NCBI GenBank assembly: GCA_024233865.1 | Contig: JACKPA010000001.1 | Coordinates: 310,001 to 374,000, forward strand | Source: Leptospiraceae bacterium | GTDB lineage: Bacteria; Spirochaetota; Leptospiria; Leptospirales; Leptospiraceae | Reading direction: 5' to 3' | Length of the DNA: 64,000 bases | Part shown: in pieces, positions 33,062 through 40,767 of the stretch | Layout of the letters: each line of letters begins with the position of its first letter | How positions within the stretch are numbered: position 1 is the stretch's first letter | The notes under the pieces: model-generated | Database searches by the model: none | Seen by the model: only the letters and a program-made list of their open reading frames with translations | Told to the model about the DNA's origin: nothing | Made by a program: the position numbers and the translations under genes

Positions 33062-34369
33062 TCATTTTAGATTTGGCTTCTTTTCAAAATGGTCCATAAT
33101 AGTCGCTACAACCGTATCTCCCGTTACATTCACAACCGTACGGAACATATCCAAAATTCTGTCTACTGCAAATATCAGAGCAATTCCCTCCGTTGGTAGT
33201 CCTATAGAATTCAATACAATAACCAACATTATGATACCGGCTCCCGGTACGGCAGCAGAACCAATGGATGCTAGGGTTGCGGTAAGGATAATACTAGCCT
33301 GATCCGCCAAAGTAAGATCAATTCCAAAAGCCTGAGCAATAAACACAGCTGCCACTGCTTGGTAAAGGCTTGTTCCGTCCATATTTACCGTTGCTCCCAC
33401 AGGCAAAACAAAGCTAGCAACCTCTTTGGAAAGACCTAATTCATTTTCACACTGTTCCATTGTCACCGGAAGGGTTGCCGCACTGGAGCTTGTAGAAAAA
33501 GCAAGCATCTGAGCGGGTAGAATTGCCCTAAAAAACTGTAAAATGTTTCTTTTTGTAAACGCTTTTAATAACAAAGGATAAAACAAAAAAACAATAACGG
33601 CAAGTCCTAAAATCACCGTAATCGAATACATACCAAGAGCTGCCAAAAGACTAAAAGAATTGGATACGTTTCCTCCGGCAAACTCAACCAAAATAGAAGC
33701 CAGGAGTGCAAAAACTCCAAAAGGAGCATAAAGCATAATCAGATCAATAATTTTTAGAACAACCTCATTTGTTTCTTCCATCAATTGCTGCATTTTTAAG
33801 GTTTTTTCATTTCCCATCATTACCATGGCTACTCCAAAAATAATAGCCATAACAATTACCTGTAACATATTTGAATTGTCTGTTGAAGCTCGAAAGAAAT
33901 TTTCCGGAATCAAATCGACCAAAAACTGAATAGGGGATTTTTTTGCGACTTCTGCTGCTGTTTGGGATTTTTGTTGAATCGTTCCGGCGTATTTTTCCCT
34001 AAATTCTTGTTTTTTGGCTTCCGGAAATGTGTTACCCGGTTTGATAACATTTACCAATACCAAACCAAGGGATACGGCAACAATTGTTGTTGTTATATAT
34101 AAAGAAATAGTTTTAATACCAATGCGAGATAGTTTGGAGATGTCGTTTAAGCTCGAAATGCCTTTGACCAGAGATACAAAAATAAGGGGGACTGCAATCA
34201 CTTTTAAGAGGTTGATAAAAATAACCCCCCAGGGTTTAATCCAATTGATAACAAAGGTATCAAATTTGAAAGATACCGCTACGATCCCTAAGATGACTCC
34301 AAGGACCATACCCAGCAAAATCTTAATTTGTAGAGGAATTTTTTTTTTCATAGAGAGAGTAAGAATCAC
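33062..34369 (-). CDS. Dicarboxylate/amino acid:cation symporter (DAACS family)
   Basis: A 435-residue protein of the GltP/GltT fold. It has hydrophobic segments throughout, the serine-rich re-entrant loop AFSTSSSAATLPVT (HP1), the NMDGT motif in PVGATVNMDGTSLY (TM7), and the HP2 loop with IGSAAVPGAGI. The C-terminal VDRILDMFRTVVNVTGD carries the conserved Asp and Arg/Thr residues for substrate binding. It imports glutamate, aspartate or dicarboxylates with Na+ or H+. The first codon is GTG at 34369 or ATG at 34351. The leader and first codons recur at 34979-35022 and 55656-55733. Confidence 0.95.
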   Translation of the reverse strand: MILTLSMKKKIPLQIKILLGMVLGVILGIVAVSFKFDTFVINWIKPWGVIFINLLKVIAVPLIFVSLVKGISSLNDISKLSRIGIKTISLYITTTIVAVSLGLVLVNVIKPGNTFPEAKKQEFREKYAGTIQQKSQTAAEVAKKSPIQFLVDLIPENFFRASTDNSNMLQVIVMAIIFGVAMVMMGNEKTLKMQQLMEETNEVVLKIIDLIMLYAPFGVFALLASILVEFAGGNVSNSFSLLAALGMYSITVILGLAVIVFLFYPLLLKAFTKRNILQFFRAILPAQMLAFSTSSSAATLPVTMEQCENELGLSKEVASFVLPVGATVNMDGTSLYQAVAAVFIAQAFGIDLTLADQASIILTATLASIGSAAVPGAGIIMLVIVLNSIGLPTEGIALIFAVDRILDMFRTVVNVTGDTVVATIMDHFEKKPNLK

Positions 34370-34496
34370 CCAAAAGACATTTTTTGTGCAATTACATTTT
34401 CATCTATTATTTAAAAACTTAGCATCCAAATATCTATAGTTATAGAATAACTGTTATTTTGCTTCGCCTTTGTTAATTCTGTTAATATCATCTGCT

Positions 34497-34786
34497 ATGC
34501 CAAAAAAGAGCTTATATACCATTATCAAAGCAAAAGAAAGAAAACAAACCCTTGATACTCTAAAAGAAAAGTATAGTGAATTCTCTAAGCGGGAATTGCT
34601 CCTTTTAAATTTATATTCAGAAGAAAAGTCCGATTCACGGATGAAAGAAAAAAACATCTTGAAGAAGACCATCCAGAAATGAAAAATTCTGAAAGCTTGA
34701 TTATTGAGACTTTACAAAATCCAGAAGAAGTTAGATTTTCAAAGTCTGATAAAACAGTGTATTTTATAAATTTGTTCAAAGTTTAA
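34497..34786 (+). pseudogene. Frameshifted toxin-like gene remnant
   Basis: The first frame (from ATG 34497) encodes PKKSLYTIIKAKERKQTLDT and onward, stopping at 34682. The adjacent frame continues with FTDERKKHLEEDHPEM, then ESLIIETLQNPEEVRFSKSD and a stop at 34784-34786. The second part has the H-P-E-M, E-T-L-x-N-P-x-x-V-x-x-S pattern of small phage- and toxin-related (barnase/PBECR-like) proteins. One indel near 34640 breaks the frame, and the usual C-terminal strand block is missing. Confidence 0.55.
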
Positions 34787-34905
34787 TAGTTGGAGCAAAA
34801 TATTTATGCGTTGCAGTTAAAAATTTAATAACAGATTTTTTTATAATCATAATAATTTGAGATTGCATTTTTGAAATTATTCTTCCTCTTCTATTGGTAT
34901 ATATT

Positions 34906-34992
34906 TTATCCATTTTTCTGCATAAAATAAAAAGAACCAAGCAAAACGGCTACCAAAGCAATGAGAATCGTAATTTCTTGAGTAAGAATCAT
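34906..34992 (-). CDS. 28-residue single-helix membrane peptide
   Basis: ATG at 34992 to TAA at 34906 encodes MILTQEITILIALVAVLLGS followed by FYFMQKNG. This is one clear transmembrane helix with a basic tail. Its leader and first codons (ATGATTCTTACTC) are almost the same as those of the symporter gene at 34369. It is either a small membrane protein under a copied leader, or the leftover N-terminus of a larger membrane protein. Confidence 0.4.
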   Translation of the reverse strand: MILTQEITILIALVAVLLGSFYFMQKNG

Positions 34993-35022
34993 CCAAAAGA
35001 CATTTTTTGTGCAATTACATTT
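34979..35022. repeat. Second copy of the symporter leader sequence
   Basis: Matches 34360-34403, the start codon region and leader of the symporter gene, with one or two substitutions in about 44 bases. A third copy is at 55656-55733. Confidence 0.75.
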
Positions 35023-35024
35023 TT

Positions 35025-35115
35025 TATATAGGAAAATAGTCTCACTTAAAGTTAATGTCTACCCAAAAATTCTTATGCCTAAGCAACACGTTACTTCCCA
35101 TAGAATACCATATGA
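35025..35115. repeat. Diverged left part of the 132-bp interspersed repeat (copy C)
   Basis: TTATATAGGAAAATAGTCTC and the following CACTTAAAGTTAATG, CTTATG, ACTTCCCATAGAATACCATATG track the repeat order with about 70% identity by eye. The right third is missing. It lies just upstream of the truncated nucleoside hydrolase gene. Confidence 0.65.
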
Positions 35116-35137
35116 GTGTTAATTTTTAACTTGTAAA

Positions 35138-35752
35138 ATGCTATATATCAAACAAACCTTAAAAATATTCATGAATGATAATAAAGTTGAAATAATCTTA
35201 GATACAGATATTGGGGGTGATCCTGACGATTTCTTTGCACTTTTGTGGTTATTGTCGCAGGATAACATAGTCATTAAAGCTATTTGTTGTACTCCAGGAA
35301 GGACATCTCAAGTTAGATTTCTTTCAAGGCTGTTACTTGCTTGTAAAGTTAGCAATATCAGATTGGGATTTCCTTCTCTTAGAAATATAAAAGAACATCA
35401 TGTAAATGATTTCCATTTTAATTTCTTGAAGTCTGTAAACTTATCAGAAGAATGCAGTAGTATAGAACCTGAACCTGCTGATGAACTGCTTCATGAATTA
35501 TTCAAATGTAATCCAGAAAGACTACTTTTAACCATTGGACCTTTGACCAATATTAAACAATTTTTAAAAAAATATCATTCGGTTGAAATCAAGAAGTCCT
35601 TTACCATGGAGGGATATACAGATCAAAATCATAATGGATTTCCATTTCCAGACAAATTTAAGGGGAAACAATTTGTTCCTGCTTACAATTTTATTGCTGA
35701 TAGAGGCGCTGCTCGGTCGTTTTTAGATTGTGATAATATTAGAGAAAAATAG
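35138..35752 (+). CDS. Nucleoside hydrolase-like protein, C-terminally truncated
   Basis: A 204-residue protein with the calcium-binding signature of inosine-uridine nucleoside hydrolases, ILDTDIGGDPDDFFAL (residues 19-34), and LLLTIGPLTNI further on. These enzymes split the N-glycosidic bond of ribonucleosides. Full-length members have about 310 residues including a second Asp/His active-site region, which is absent here. The protein is probably inactive or specialised. An alternative ATG at 35171 gives a more usual N-terminus. It is flanked upstream by repeat copy C. Confidence 0.7.
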   Translation: MLYIKQTLKIFMNDNKVEIILDTDIGGDPDDFFALLWLLSQDNIVIKAICCTPGRTSQVRFLSRLLLACKVSNIRLGFPSLRNIKEHHVNDFHFNFLKSVNLSEECSSIEPEPADELLHELFKCNPERLLLTIGPLTNIKQFLKKYHSVEIKKSFTMEGYTDQNHNGFPFPDKFKGKQFVPAYNFIADRGAARSFLDCDNIREK

Positions 35753-35852
35753 CCAGATTTTATTTTTGGAATATTTTTAATAACTCCCGTGAAATATGAT
35801 TTAATTTTAAACATGGCTAATTTAATTTTGAACTAGAATTGGGGACTATCCA

Positions 35853-36203
35853 TTGAATTTTAGAGAATTAGTAGTTAATAAGTCTATACTATTTCGGATT
35901 ATCTTTACACTTTTTGTAGCCTCTATATTTATAACTTTAGGCTTATTTCTTTCTTATCTATTATTTATTCCATTTAACCAAGAAATTCTTTATGGAGGTC
36001 ATTCCGTTACAGTAAAGCGAGGACATGTGAAATTTTTTATATTTGTATTTGTTGCTTTTTCCCCTATTTTCTTTTTTTCAAGGTTTAAAAAAACATCGGG
36101 AATGATTATAAAAATATTGTATATTATTTTTGTTGTACTGGTGAGCTTTAATCCCATTTCTATTCTTTACTTAGCCTGTGTTTTTTATCGAGAATGCGTT
36201 TAA
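35853..36203 (+). CDS. Small membrane protein
   Basis: A 116-residue hydrophobic protein with three likely membrane helices (about 14-38, 58-75 and 84-108) separated by a short loop with HSVTVKRGHVK. No family is recognised. It stands alone in a region of gene remnants. A 65-codon frame starts directly after its stop (36204) but looks like a shadow of minus-strand sequence. Confidence 0.5.
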   Translation: MNFRELVVNKSILFRIIFTLFVASIFITLGLFLSYLLFIPFNQEILYGGHSVTVKRGHVKFFIFVFVAFSPIFFFSRFKKTSGMIIKILYIIFVVLVSFNPISILYLACVFYRECV

Positions 36204-36238
36204 ATGAAAATAAAAAAGATTAGTCATAATCCTCTATA

Positions 36239-36444
36239 TCACCTTTTTTTGATTCCAAGCCCAGATAAGATATTAAATAAAATTTCTTTTCCGGTTCTTC
36301 TAGTTTGTGTATTATCCAATATTTCAATTTTTGAATTTCTGCCTTTCGTTTTTGAATTTTTGATGTATTCAAAAATTTCCGGTCTATGTTTTTTCAAATG
36401 ACGTGATACGAAATCGGAATTATTTATCCTATCGTCAAAGGTTT
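36239..36444 (-). pseudogene. Unrecognised coding remnant
   Basis: The minus strand is open without a start codon and encodes FDDRINNSDFVSRHLKKHRP, EIFEYIKN and, after a Lys/Arg-rich stretch, EILFNILSGLGIKKR before a TGA. The even composition and helical pattern look like genuine protein rather than noise. I do not recognise the family. It is probably the 3' end of a lost gene. Confidence 0.3.
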
Positions 36445-36669
36445 TATATAAGAAGAAACTACCCTTGGGTGTCAGTGATTTTAAAGAAATGATTGAAACG
36501 GACTGTTATTATATAGATAAATCCCTTTTGATTCAAGAACTTTTAGACTCTGGTTCCAAGGTTAGTCTCATCACCCGTCAAAGAAGATTTGGAAAGATAC
36601 TCAATTTGTCTATGTTGATTATTTTTTTTGAAGCATATAGCAGGGAACAGACATGCTCGTCTACTACGG
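36435..36669 (+). pseudogene. N-terminal remnant of an AAA-ATPase/PDDEXK gene, cut by a MITE
   Basis: The frame encodes KKKLPLGVSDFKEMIETDCY, YIDKSLLIQELLDSG and a Walker-A-like RQRRFGK followed by Ile-Leu instead of Thr-Met. This matches the start of the intact gene at 52825-54546 (SDFKSIIENNNYYVDKSLLI, RPRRFGKTMN). There is no ATG in frame and the Walker A Thr is lost. The frame runs into the MITE at 36670, and nothing similar continues after it. Confidence 0.75.
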
Positions 36670-36812
36670 AACGTCAATTCGACATAAGAAAAATTCTAAA
36701 TACATTTAAGGGTAAACACTGGGGTTTACCCCTACATCAAAGGCTAACGAAGACTTTTTGTAAGGGCAATCCCCCTGTGGTTGCCCAAAAAAGTTTACAT
36801 CGAACTGACGTT
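36670..36812. mobile_element. MITE copy 1 (143 bp)
   Basis: Imperfect 13-bp inverted ends AACGTCAATTCGA and TCGAACTGACGTT enclose two hairpins (GGGTAAACACTGGGGTTTACCC and GGCAATCCCCCTGTGGTTGCC). The direct repeat (T)ACGG lies at both sides and suggests a 5-bp target duplication with one base lost. There is no coding capacity. The second copy at 49045-49197 has the same ends and inner hairpins in inverted order. Confidence 0.8.
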
Positions 36813-36819
36813 ACGGAGA

Positions 36820-36955
36820 ACATCCGTTTGTTCCAACACCTCCGCACGTTTTTTCCCACTCCTACCGAATCCGAGATGATCGCACCATCCAAACGCTCAG
36901 GCTTGCTCAAGATGTTTTCGGCTCCGATTCTTTGGAATTCCACAAGTTGATCGTT
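36820..36955 (-). pseudogene. Helicase-like fragment (SNF2-type Walker A region)
   Basis: The minus strand encodes DQLVEFQRIGAENILSKPER then LDGAIISDSVGVGKN. The GAIISDSVGVGK block resembles the nucleotide-binding motif of SNF2/DEAD-type helicases in defence and restriction loci (usual form G-A-I-I-x-D-x-V-G-x-G-K-T). The Thr is replaced by Asn through the frame change that follows. It is short, has higher G+C content than its surroundings, and ends at the MITE. Confidence 0.45.
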
Positions 36956-37068
36956 GGTTTATAAATCTTCGTCAGATAAAATTCCAAGATACAAGCGTAT
37001 TGAAAATAAGAGCATATCAAAATAGTTTCGAGCTGCTGATTTCGTAATTGATTGCCAATTAAGCTTGG

Positions 37069-37199
37069 CTATATAGGACAATACTCTCCAAAAAAGATTG
37101 TTGCATACCTTAAAATTCTTATTCCATGGGACAATCATCTTCCCATAATATAGCTATGTCAATTGCACCATGAGTAAGTTATTGGTTAGACTTAAATTT
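37069..37199. repeat. 132-bp interspersed repeat, diverged copy D
   Basis: From CTATATAGGACAATACTCTC to GACTTAAATTT, 131 bp. The ends and the TCTTCCCATA and GTAAGTTATTGG blocks match copies A and B, while the middle is diverged. It lies about 100 bases upstream of the promoter of the Ig/RCC1 lipoprotein gene. Confidence 0.8.
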
Positions 37200-37267
37200 A
37201 TGCGATGCAGATGAAAGACAGAACAATGGAAGTCATCAATTTTGATGAAGTGAAAAGCTAAGAGTAT

Positions 37268-37327
37268 AAACTTTTTTTCAAATTTCAAAAAATTTTTCTT
37301 GCTAAGTTATCCAAATTTTTGTATAAT
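37268..37327 (+). promoter_or_regulatory. Promoter of the Ig/RCC1 lipoprotein gene, with shared upstream tract
   Basis: TTGCTA at 37299-37304, 17 bp spacer, TATAAT at 37322-37327. This is a strong housekeeping-type promoter 44 bases before the ATG at 37371. The A/T tract before it (37268-37306) is nearly the same as 40684-40723 upstream of the adenylate cyclase gene, suggesting a shared UP-element or control site. The promoter makes the earlier in-frame ATG at 37299 unlikely as a start. Confidence 0.7.
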
Positions 37328-37370
37328 CGGACAAATCTTCGGATTGCATTTTAAAAGCCGGTTAGCCAAA

Positions 37371-39671
37371 ATGAAAAACAAACTTCTAAAAATCACAATT
37401 CTGCTTCTTTTTCATACTCTGGGTATAGTTAATTGCGGTTATCCGACTCTAACCGATGAGTTCTATTCTTATGCCGCTATTTTACTTTCTTTGAAGAAAT
37501 ATCCACCTATCACAATTTCTTATACAAATACTCCCTATACTCTAACCAAAGACTTGGCAATGGAGACCATTACTCCCACAACATCGGGTAACATCACAAG
37601 TTGCGTCTCTTCTCCCGAATTGCCAACCGGCTTAAGTTTGGATTCAGCAAGTTGTGCCATTAGCGGAACTCCAACTCTGGTTCAAGACGCAACGGAGTAT
37701 ACAATCACTGCGAGTAATCCTACAACCAGTATCATTACAACCACAAAAATTATGATTACCATCAATATGAAAGCTCCTTCAACTCTAAGCTATACAACGG
37801 CTTCGCCTACTTTTACATATAACGTCCCCATTGTTGCAAATACACCCACTTTTACGGGAACACTGACTTCCTGTGTCAGTAGTCCGGCACTTCCTACTGG
37901 TTTGAGTCTTGATAATACAACTTGTGCCATTAGTGGTACTCCTACACAAATCCAAACCGCAAGCAGTTATACAATTACGGCAAGTAATCCTTATGGGAGC
38001 ACAACCTTTGTTTTGACAATAACCGTAAACGATGCAGCACCTTCCTCTTTGAGCTATGCCGGAAACCCTTTTGTTTTTACAAAAGATGCCACCATAACGG
38101 CAGTTAATCCGACCGTTACGGGAACGCCTGTTTCTTATTCCGTAACACCATCTTTACCAACAGGTCTTTCTATCAACACAACAACAGGACAACTTGCTGG
38201 AACTCCAACAGTTCTTTCTACCACAGCCACAAACTATACCATAACCGCAACCAATAGTGGTGGAAGCACAACCTTTGTTTTGACAATAACCGTAAACGAT
38301 GCAGCACCTTCCTCTTTAAGTTATGCCGGAAACCCTTTTGTTTTTACAAAAGATGCCACCATAACGGCAGTTAATCCGACCGTTACGGGAACGCCTGTTT
38401 CTTATTCCGTAACACCTGCTTTACCAACGGGTATTTCTATCAACACAACAACAGGACAACTTGCCGGGACTCCAACAGTCCTTTCTACAACAGCCACAAA
38501 CTATACCGTAACCGCAACAAATAGTGGTGGAAGTACAACCTTTGTTTTGACAATAACCGTAAACGATGCAATTCCTACAATTTCTTATACCGGTTCACCC
38601 TTTATTTTAGGTCAAGGGACTGGAACGACTTTAGCATCAACCCTAGGTGGTGGAACTCCGACTTCGTGTACTTCAAGTCCAAGCCTTCCTACTGGACTTT
38701 CCATAGACAATACAACTTGTGTAATCAGTGGAACTCCTACCGCAACTCAATCCGCAACCGACTATACTATTACAGTCAGCAATTCAGGTGGAAGTAACTC
38801 TGTAACGATTAATATCACTATCAATGTACTATCACAAAATATTTCTGCCGGATATGAGCATACCTGTGCTCTTTTGTCTACCGGAGATGTGAAGTGTTGG
38901 GGGTATGGAATTTTTGGTCAACTTGGGTATGGAAATACTAACAATATTGGAGACAACGAAACACCCTCGAGTGTAGGGACTGTGGATATAGGTGGAACTA
39001 TTACACAAATTTCTGCCGGAAGTTTTCATACTTGTGCTCTTTTATCTACCGGAGATGTGAAATGTTGGGGATATGGATTAAGTGGTCAACTTGGGTATGG
39101 AAATACTAACAATATTGGAGACAACGAAACACCCTCAAGTGTTGGGACTGTGAATGTAGGTGGGACTGTTACACAAATTTCTGCTGGAGACGCGCATACC
39201 TGTGCTCTTTTGTCTACCGGAGATGTAAAGTGTTGGGGAAGGGGACTTTATGGTCGACTTGGTTATGGAAATACTAACATTATTGGAGACAACGAAACAC
39301 CCGCAAGTGTGGGGACTGTGAATGTAGGTGGGACTGTTACACAAATTTCTGCTGGAGACGCGCATACCTGTGCTCTTTTGTCTACCGGAGATGTGAAATG
39401 TTGGGGATATGGTTTTTCTGGTCAACTTGGGTATGGAAATACTAATGATATTGGAGACAACGAAACACCCTCAAGTGTTGGGAATGTGGATGTAGGGGGG
39501 ACTGTTACACAAATTTCTGCCGGAAGTTATCACACTTGTGCTCTTTTGTCTACCGGAGATGTGAAATGTTGGGGAAGAAGCAATTCTGGTCAACTTGGGT
39601 ATGGAAATACGAACGATATAGGAGACAATGAGACACCTTCGAGTGTAGGGACTGTTCCCATTTCTTTGTGA
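37371..39671 (+). CDS. Surface lipoprotein with putative-Ig repeats and RCC1-like repeats
   Basis: A lipoprotein of about 766 residues. The signal peptide ends at GIVNC (lipid-modified Cys), the same lipobox type as at 15860-16525. Residues about 30-485 form five putative-Ig domains, each with a LPTGLS...GTPT core. Two of them are nearly identical copies with a 267-bp period (38031 and 38298). From 38832 to the end are five RCC1-type repeats (QISAG..HTCALLSTGDVKCWG, then QLGYGNTN.IGDNETP) with a 168-bp period, which should close as a beta-propeller. It is probably surface exposed and adhesive. The repeats make it prone to slippage and antigenic change. Confidence 0.88.
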   Translation: MKNKLLKITILLLFHTLGIVNCGYPTLTDEFYSYAAILLSLKKYPPITISYTNTPYTLTKDLAMETITPTTSGNITSCVSSPELPTGLSLDSASCAISGTPTLVQDATEYTITASNPTTSIITTTKIMITINMKAPSTLSYTTASPTFTYNVPIVANTPTFTGTLTSCVSSPALPTGLSLDNTTCAISGTPTQIQTASSYTITASNPYGSTTFVLTITVNDAAPSSLSYAGNPFVFTKDATITAVNPTVTGTPVSYSVTPSLPTGLSINTTTGQLAGTPTVLSTTATNYTITATNSGGSTTFVLTITVNDAAPSSLSYAGNPFVFTKDATITAVNPTVTGTPVSYSVTPALPTGISINTTTGQLAGTPTVLSTTATNYTVTATNSGGSTTFVLTITVNDAIPTISYTGSPFILGQGTGTTLASTLGGGTPTSCTSSPSLPTGLSIDNTTCVISGTPTATQSATDYTITVSNSGGSNSVTINITINVLSQNISAGYEHTCALLSTGDVKCWGYGIFGQLGYGNTNNIGDNETPSSVGTVDIGGTITQISAGSFHTCALLSTGDVKCWGYGLSGQLGYGNTNNIGDNETPSSVGTVNVGGTVTQISAGDAHTCALLSTGDVKCWGRGLYGRLGYGNTNIIGDNETPASVGTVNVGGTVTQISAGDAHTCALLSTGDVKCWGYGFSGQLGYGNTNDIGDNETPSSVGNVDVGGTVTQISAGSYHTCALLSTGDVKCWGRSNSGQLGYGNTNDIGDNETPSSVGTVPISL
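38031..38564 (+). repeat. Tandem 267-bp Ig-domain repeat (two units)
   Basis: The 89-codon unit beginning at the GATGCAGCACCTTCC boundary is present twice in a row, differing at only a few bases by eye. This is a recent in-frame duplication inside the lipoprotein gene. Confidence 0.85.
38832..39671 (+). repeat. Tandem 168-bp RCC1-like repeats (five units)
   Basis: Five 56-codon units follow each other to the stop codon, the last slightly short. They are highly similar at DNA level, including TGTGCTCTTTTGTCTACCGG, which points to recent expansion or gene conversion. Confidence 0.9.
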
Positions 39672-39825
39672 TAATGTTCCACCTAGGGCATGTTTTACTT
39701 AAAACGATTTGTATTCCAAAATAAGAAGGTCGATCTAGCGCGGAGTTGTGGATTGTGGAGCGCAGAGATTTGAATAGTGAACATTTTATCTTTTATAACA
39801 TCGGTGAATTTATAACCTTGGATGA

Positions 39826-40569
39826 CTAGCAACACTCTTCCATTGCTTCCTGCAAAAGTGCATCGAAATCTAAAATCAACTCCGGAAGTAGTTTGTGTGC
39901 AAATGGCTTAGAAAAAGAAAGCGTTTTATAATCCTTTTGCCCGCTTTCAAAAATATAGTATTTTTTACGATGCGGACACACCACCAAACCGATTTCCGTT
40001 CCTCCTTGCATCCAATCCTCTTCCATTTTTTCAAGGTCTTGGTTTAGGCTATCTCTATTAGAAACTACTTCAATACAAAGCGTAGGAGAACCAACTCTGG
40101 AATTGGAGTCCAACACTTTGGACGTAAACTTTTTGTAAGCAATAAAAGACACATCAGGTATGCGATGCTTTTTACCCTCTTCGGTTTGCATGTCGTGACC
40201 TGTGGAGGAATCTGCAACCCTTCCTAATTTCATCTTTCGATTCCAGACTCCAACAGTGATCAAAATTGCGGCTGTAAATGCTCCTATTAAAATTGTAGTT
40301 CCCATATTGACAATGATTCCCTTCTCTTCACCTTCTAATTTTAGATGCTGGTTTAGTTCTCCGATTCGGTGCAAATCCTCTTCCTGCATTTTGAATGGTA
40401 GTAGTAGTTTAAAGAAATCCATGTTAGAAAATCGCATATCACCTTCGGAAATAGTCACACCAGAGTCTGTAAATTGCAAAGACAGACCGGGATTGAGAGA
40501 AACCATCTCTTCTATGTTTTTAGGAGTAAACAGTATACCTTTAGGAAATTGCAGTTCTACCGTATTCAT
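39826..40569 (-). CDS. Uma2-family (DUF820) putative restriction-fold protein
   Basis: A protein of about 247 residues of the Uma2 family: NIEEMVSLNPGLSLQF near the start, a central GVWNRKMKLGRVADSSTG block, RIPDVSFIAYKKF, and TLCIEVVSNRDS (E in the E-V-V-S core). GLVVCPHRKKYYIFESG and a LLPELILDFDALL tail follow. Uma2 proteins have a PD-(D/E)XK-like fold and unknown biological role; they are abundant in cyanobacteria. The frame opens at 40698, but the ATG at 40569 has a GAGAG site and yields the usual family N-terminus. It is divergent from the adenylate cyclase gene. Confidence 0.85.
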   Translation of the reverse strand: MNTVELQFPKGILFTPKNIEEMVSLNPGLSLQFTDSGVTISEGDMRFSNMDFFKLLLPFKMQEEDLHRIGELNQHLKLEGEEKGIIVNMGTTILIGAFTAAILITVGVWNRKMKLGRVADSSTGHDMQTEEGKKHRIPDVSFIAYKKFTSKVLDSNSRVGSPTLCIEVVSNRDSLNQDLEKMEEDWMQGGTEIGLVVCPHRKKYYIFESGQKDYKTLSFSKPFAHKLLPELILDFDALLQEAMEECC

Positions 40570-40683
40570 GTCTCTCAAAATCAGACTATTTTTGTGAAAT
40601 GTCAACGTTTTTTTGTTCACATAAAAATTTCCTGAAAGAATTTTAAACCTAAGTCCAAAACTTAGTTTTCGCTTACCAAAACA

Positions 40684-40745
40684 TAAACTTTTTTTCAAAT
40701 TTCAACAATTTTTTCTTGCTAATAGGAATAAAAATAAATAAACTA
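40684..40745 (+). promoter_or_regulatory. Promoter region of the adenylate cyclase operon
   Basis: TTGCTA at 40717-40722, 17 bp spacer, TAAACT at 40740-40745, 22 bases before the ATG at 40768. The tract 40684-40723 is nearly identical to that before the promoter at 37299. The -35 is the same; the -10 is weaker. Confidence 0.5.
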
Positions 40746-40767
40746 AAAGAATGCTTAAAGTGAACTT

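Noticed and set aside
36204..36401. 65-codon plus-strand ORF directly after the small membrane protein
   Set aside because: The minus strand here reads as more convincing protein; the plus-strand product is an odd Phe/Leu-rich chain with no pattern.
37299..37370. Upstream ATG at 37299 as start of the Ig/RCC1 protein
   Set aside because: It coincides with the -35 box of a strong promoter, and the lipoprotein signal peptide begins at the ATG at 37371.
38832..39425. Minus-strand ORFs opposite the RCC1 repeats
   Set aside because: They repeat with the same 168-bp period as the sense repeats and have no ribosome sites; shadows.
38031..39671. Tandem repeats considered as a CRISPR array
   Set aside because: The repeats are 168 and 267 bp, coding and in frame, with no spacer-repeat pattern and no cas genes nearby.
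40280..40340. Transmembrane helix in the Uma2-family protein
   Set aside because: The hydrophobic stretch corresponds to the standard core helix of Uma2 proteins (before the WNR...G.V.DSSTG block), so a membrane location is unlikely.
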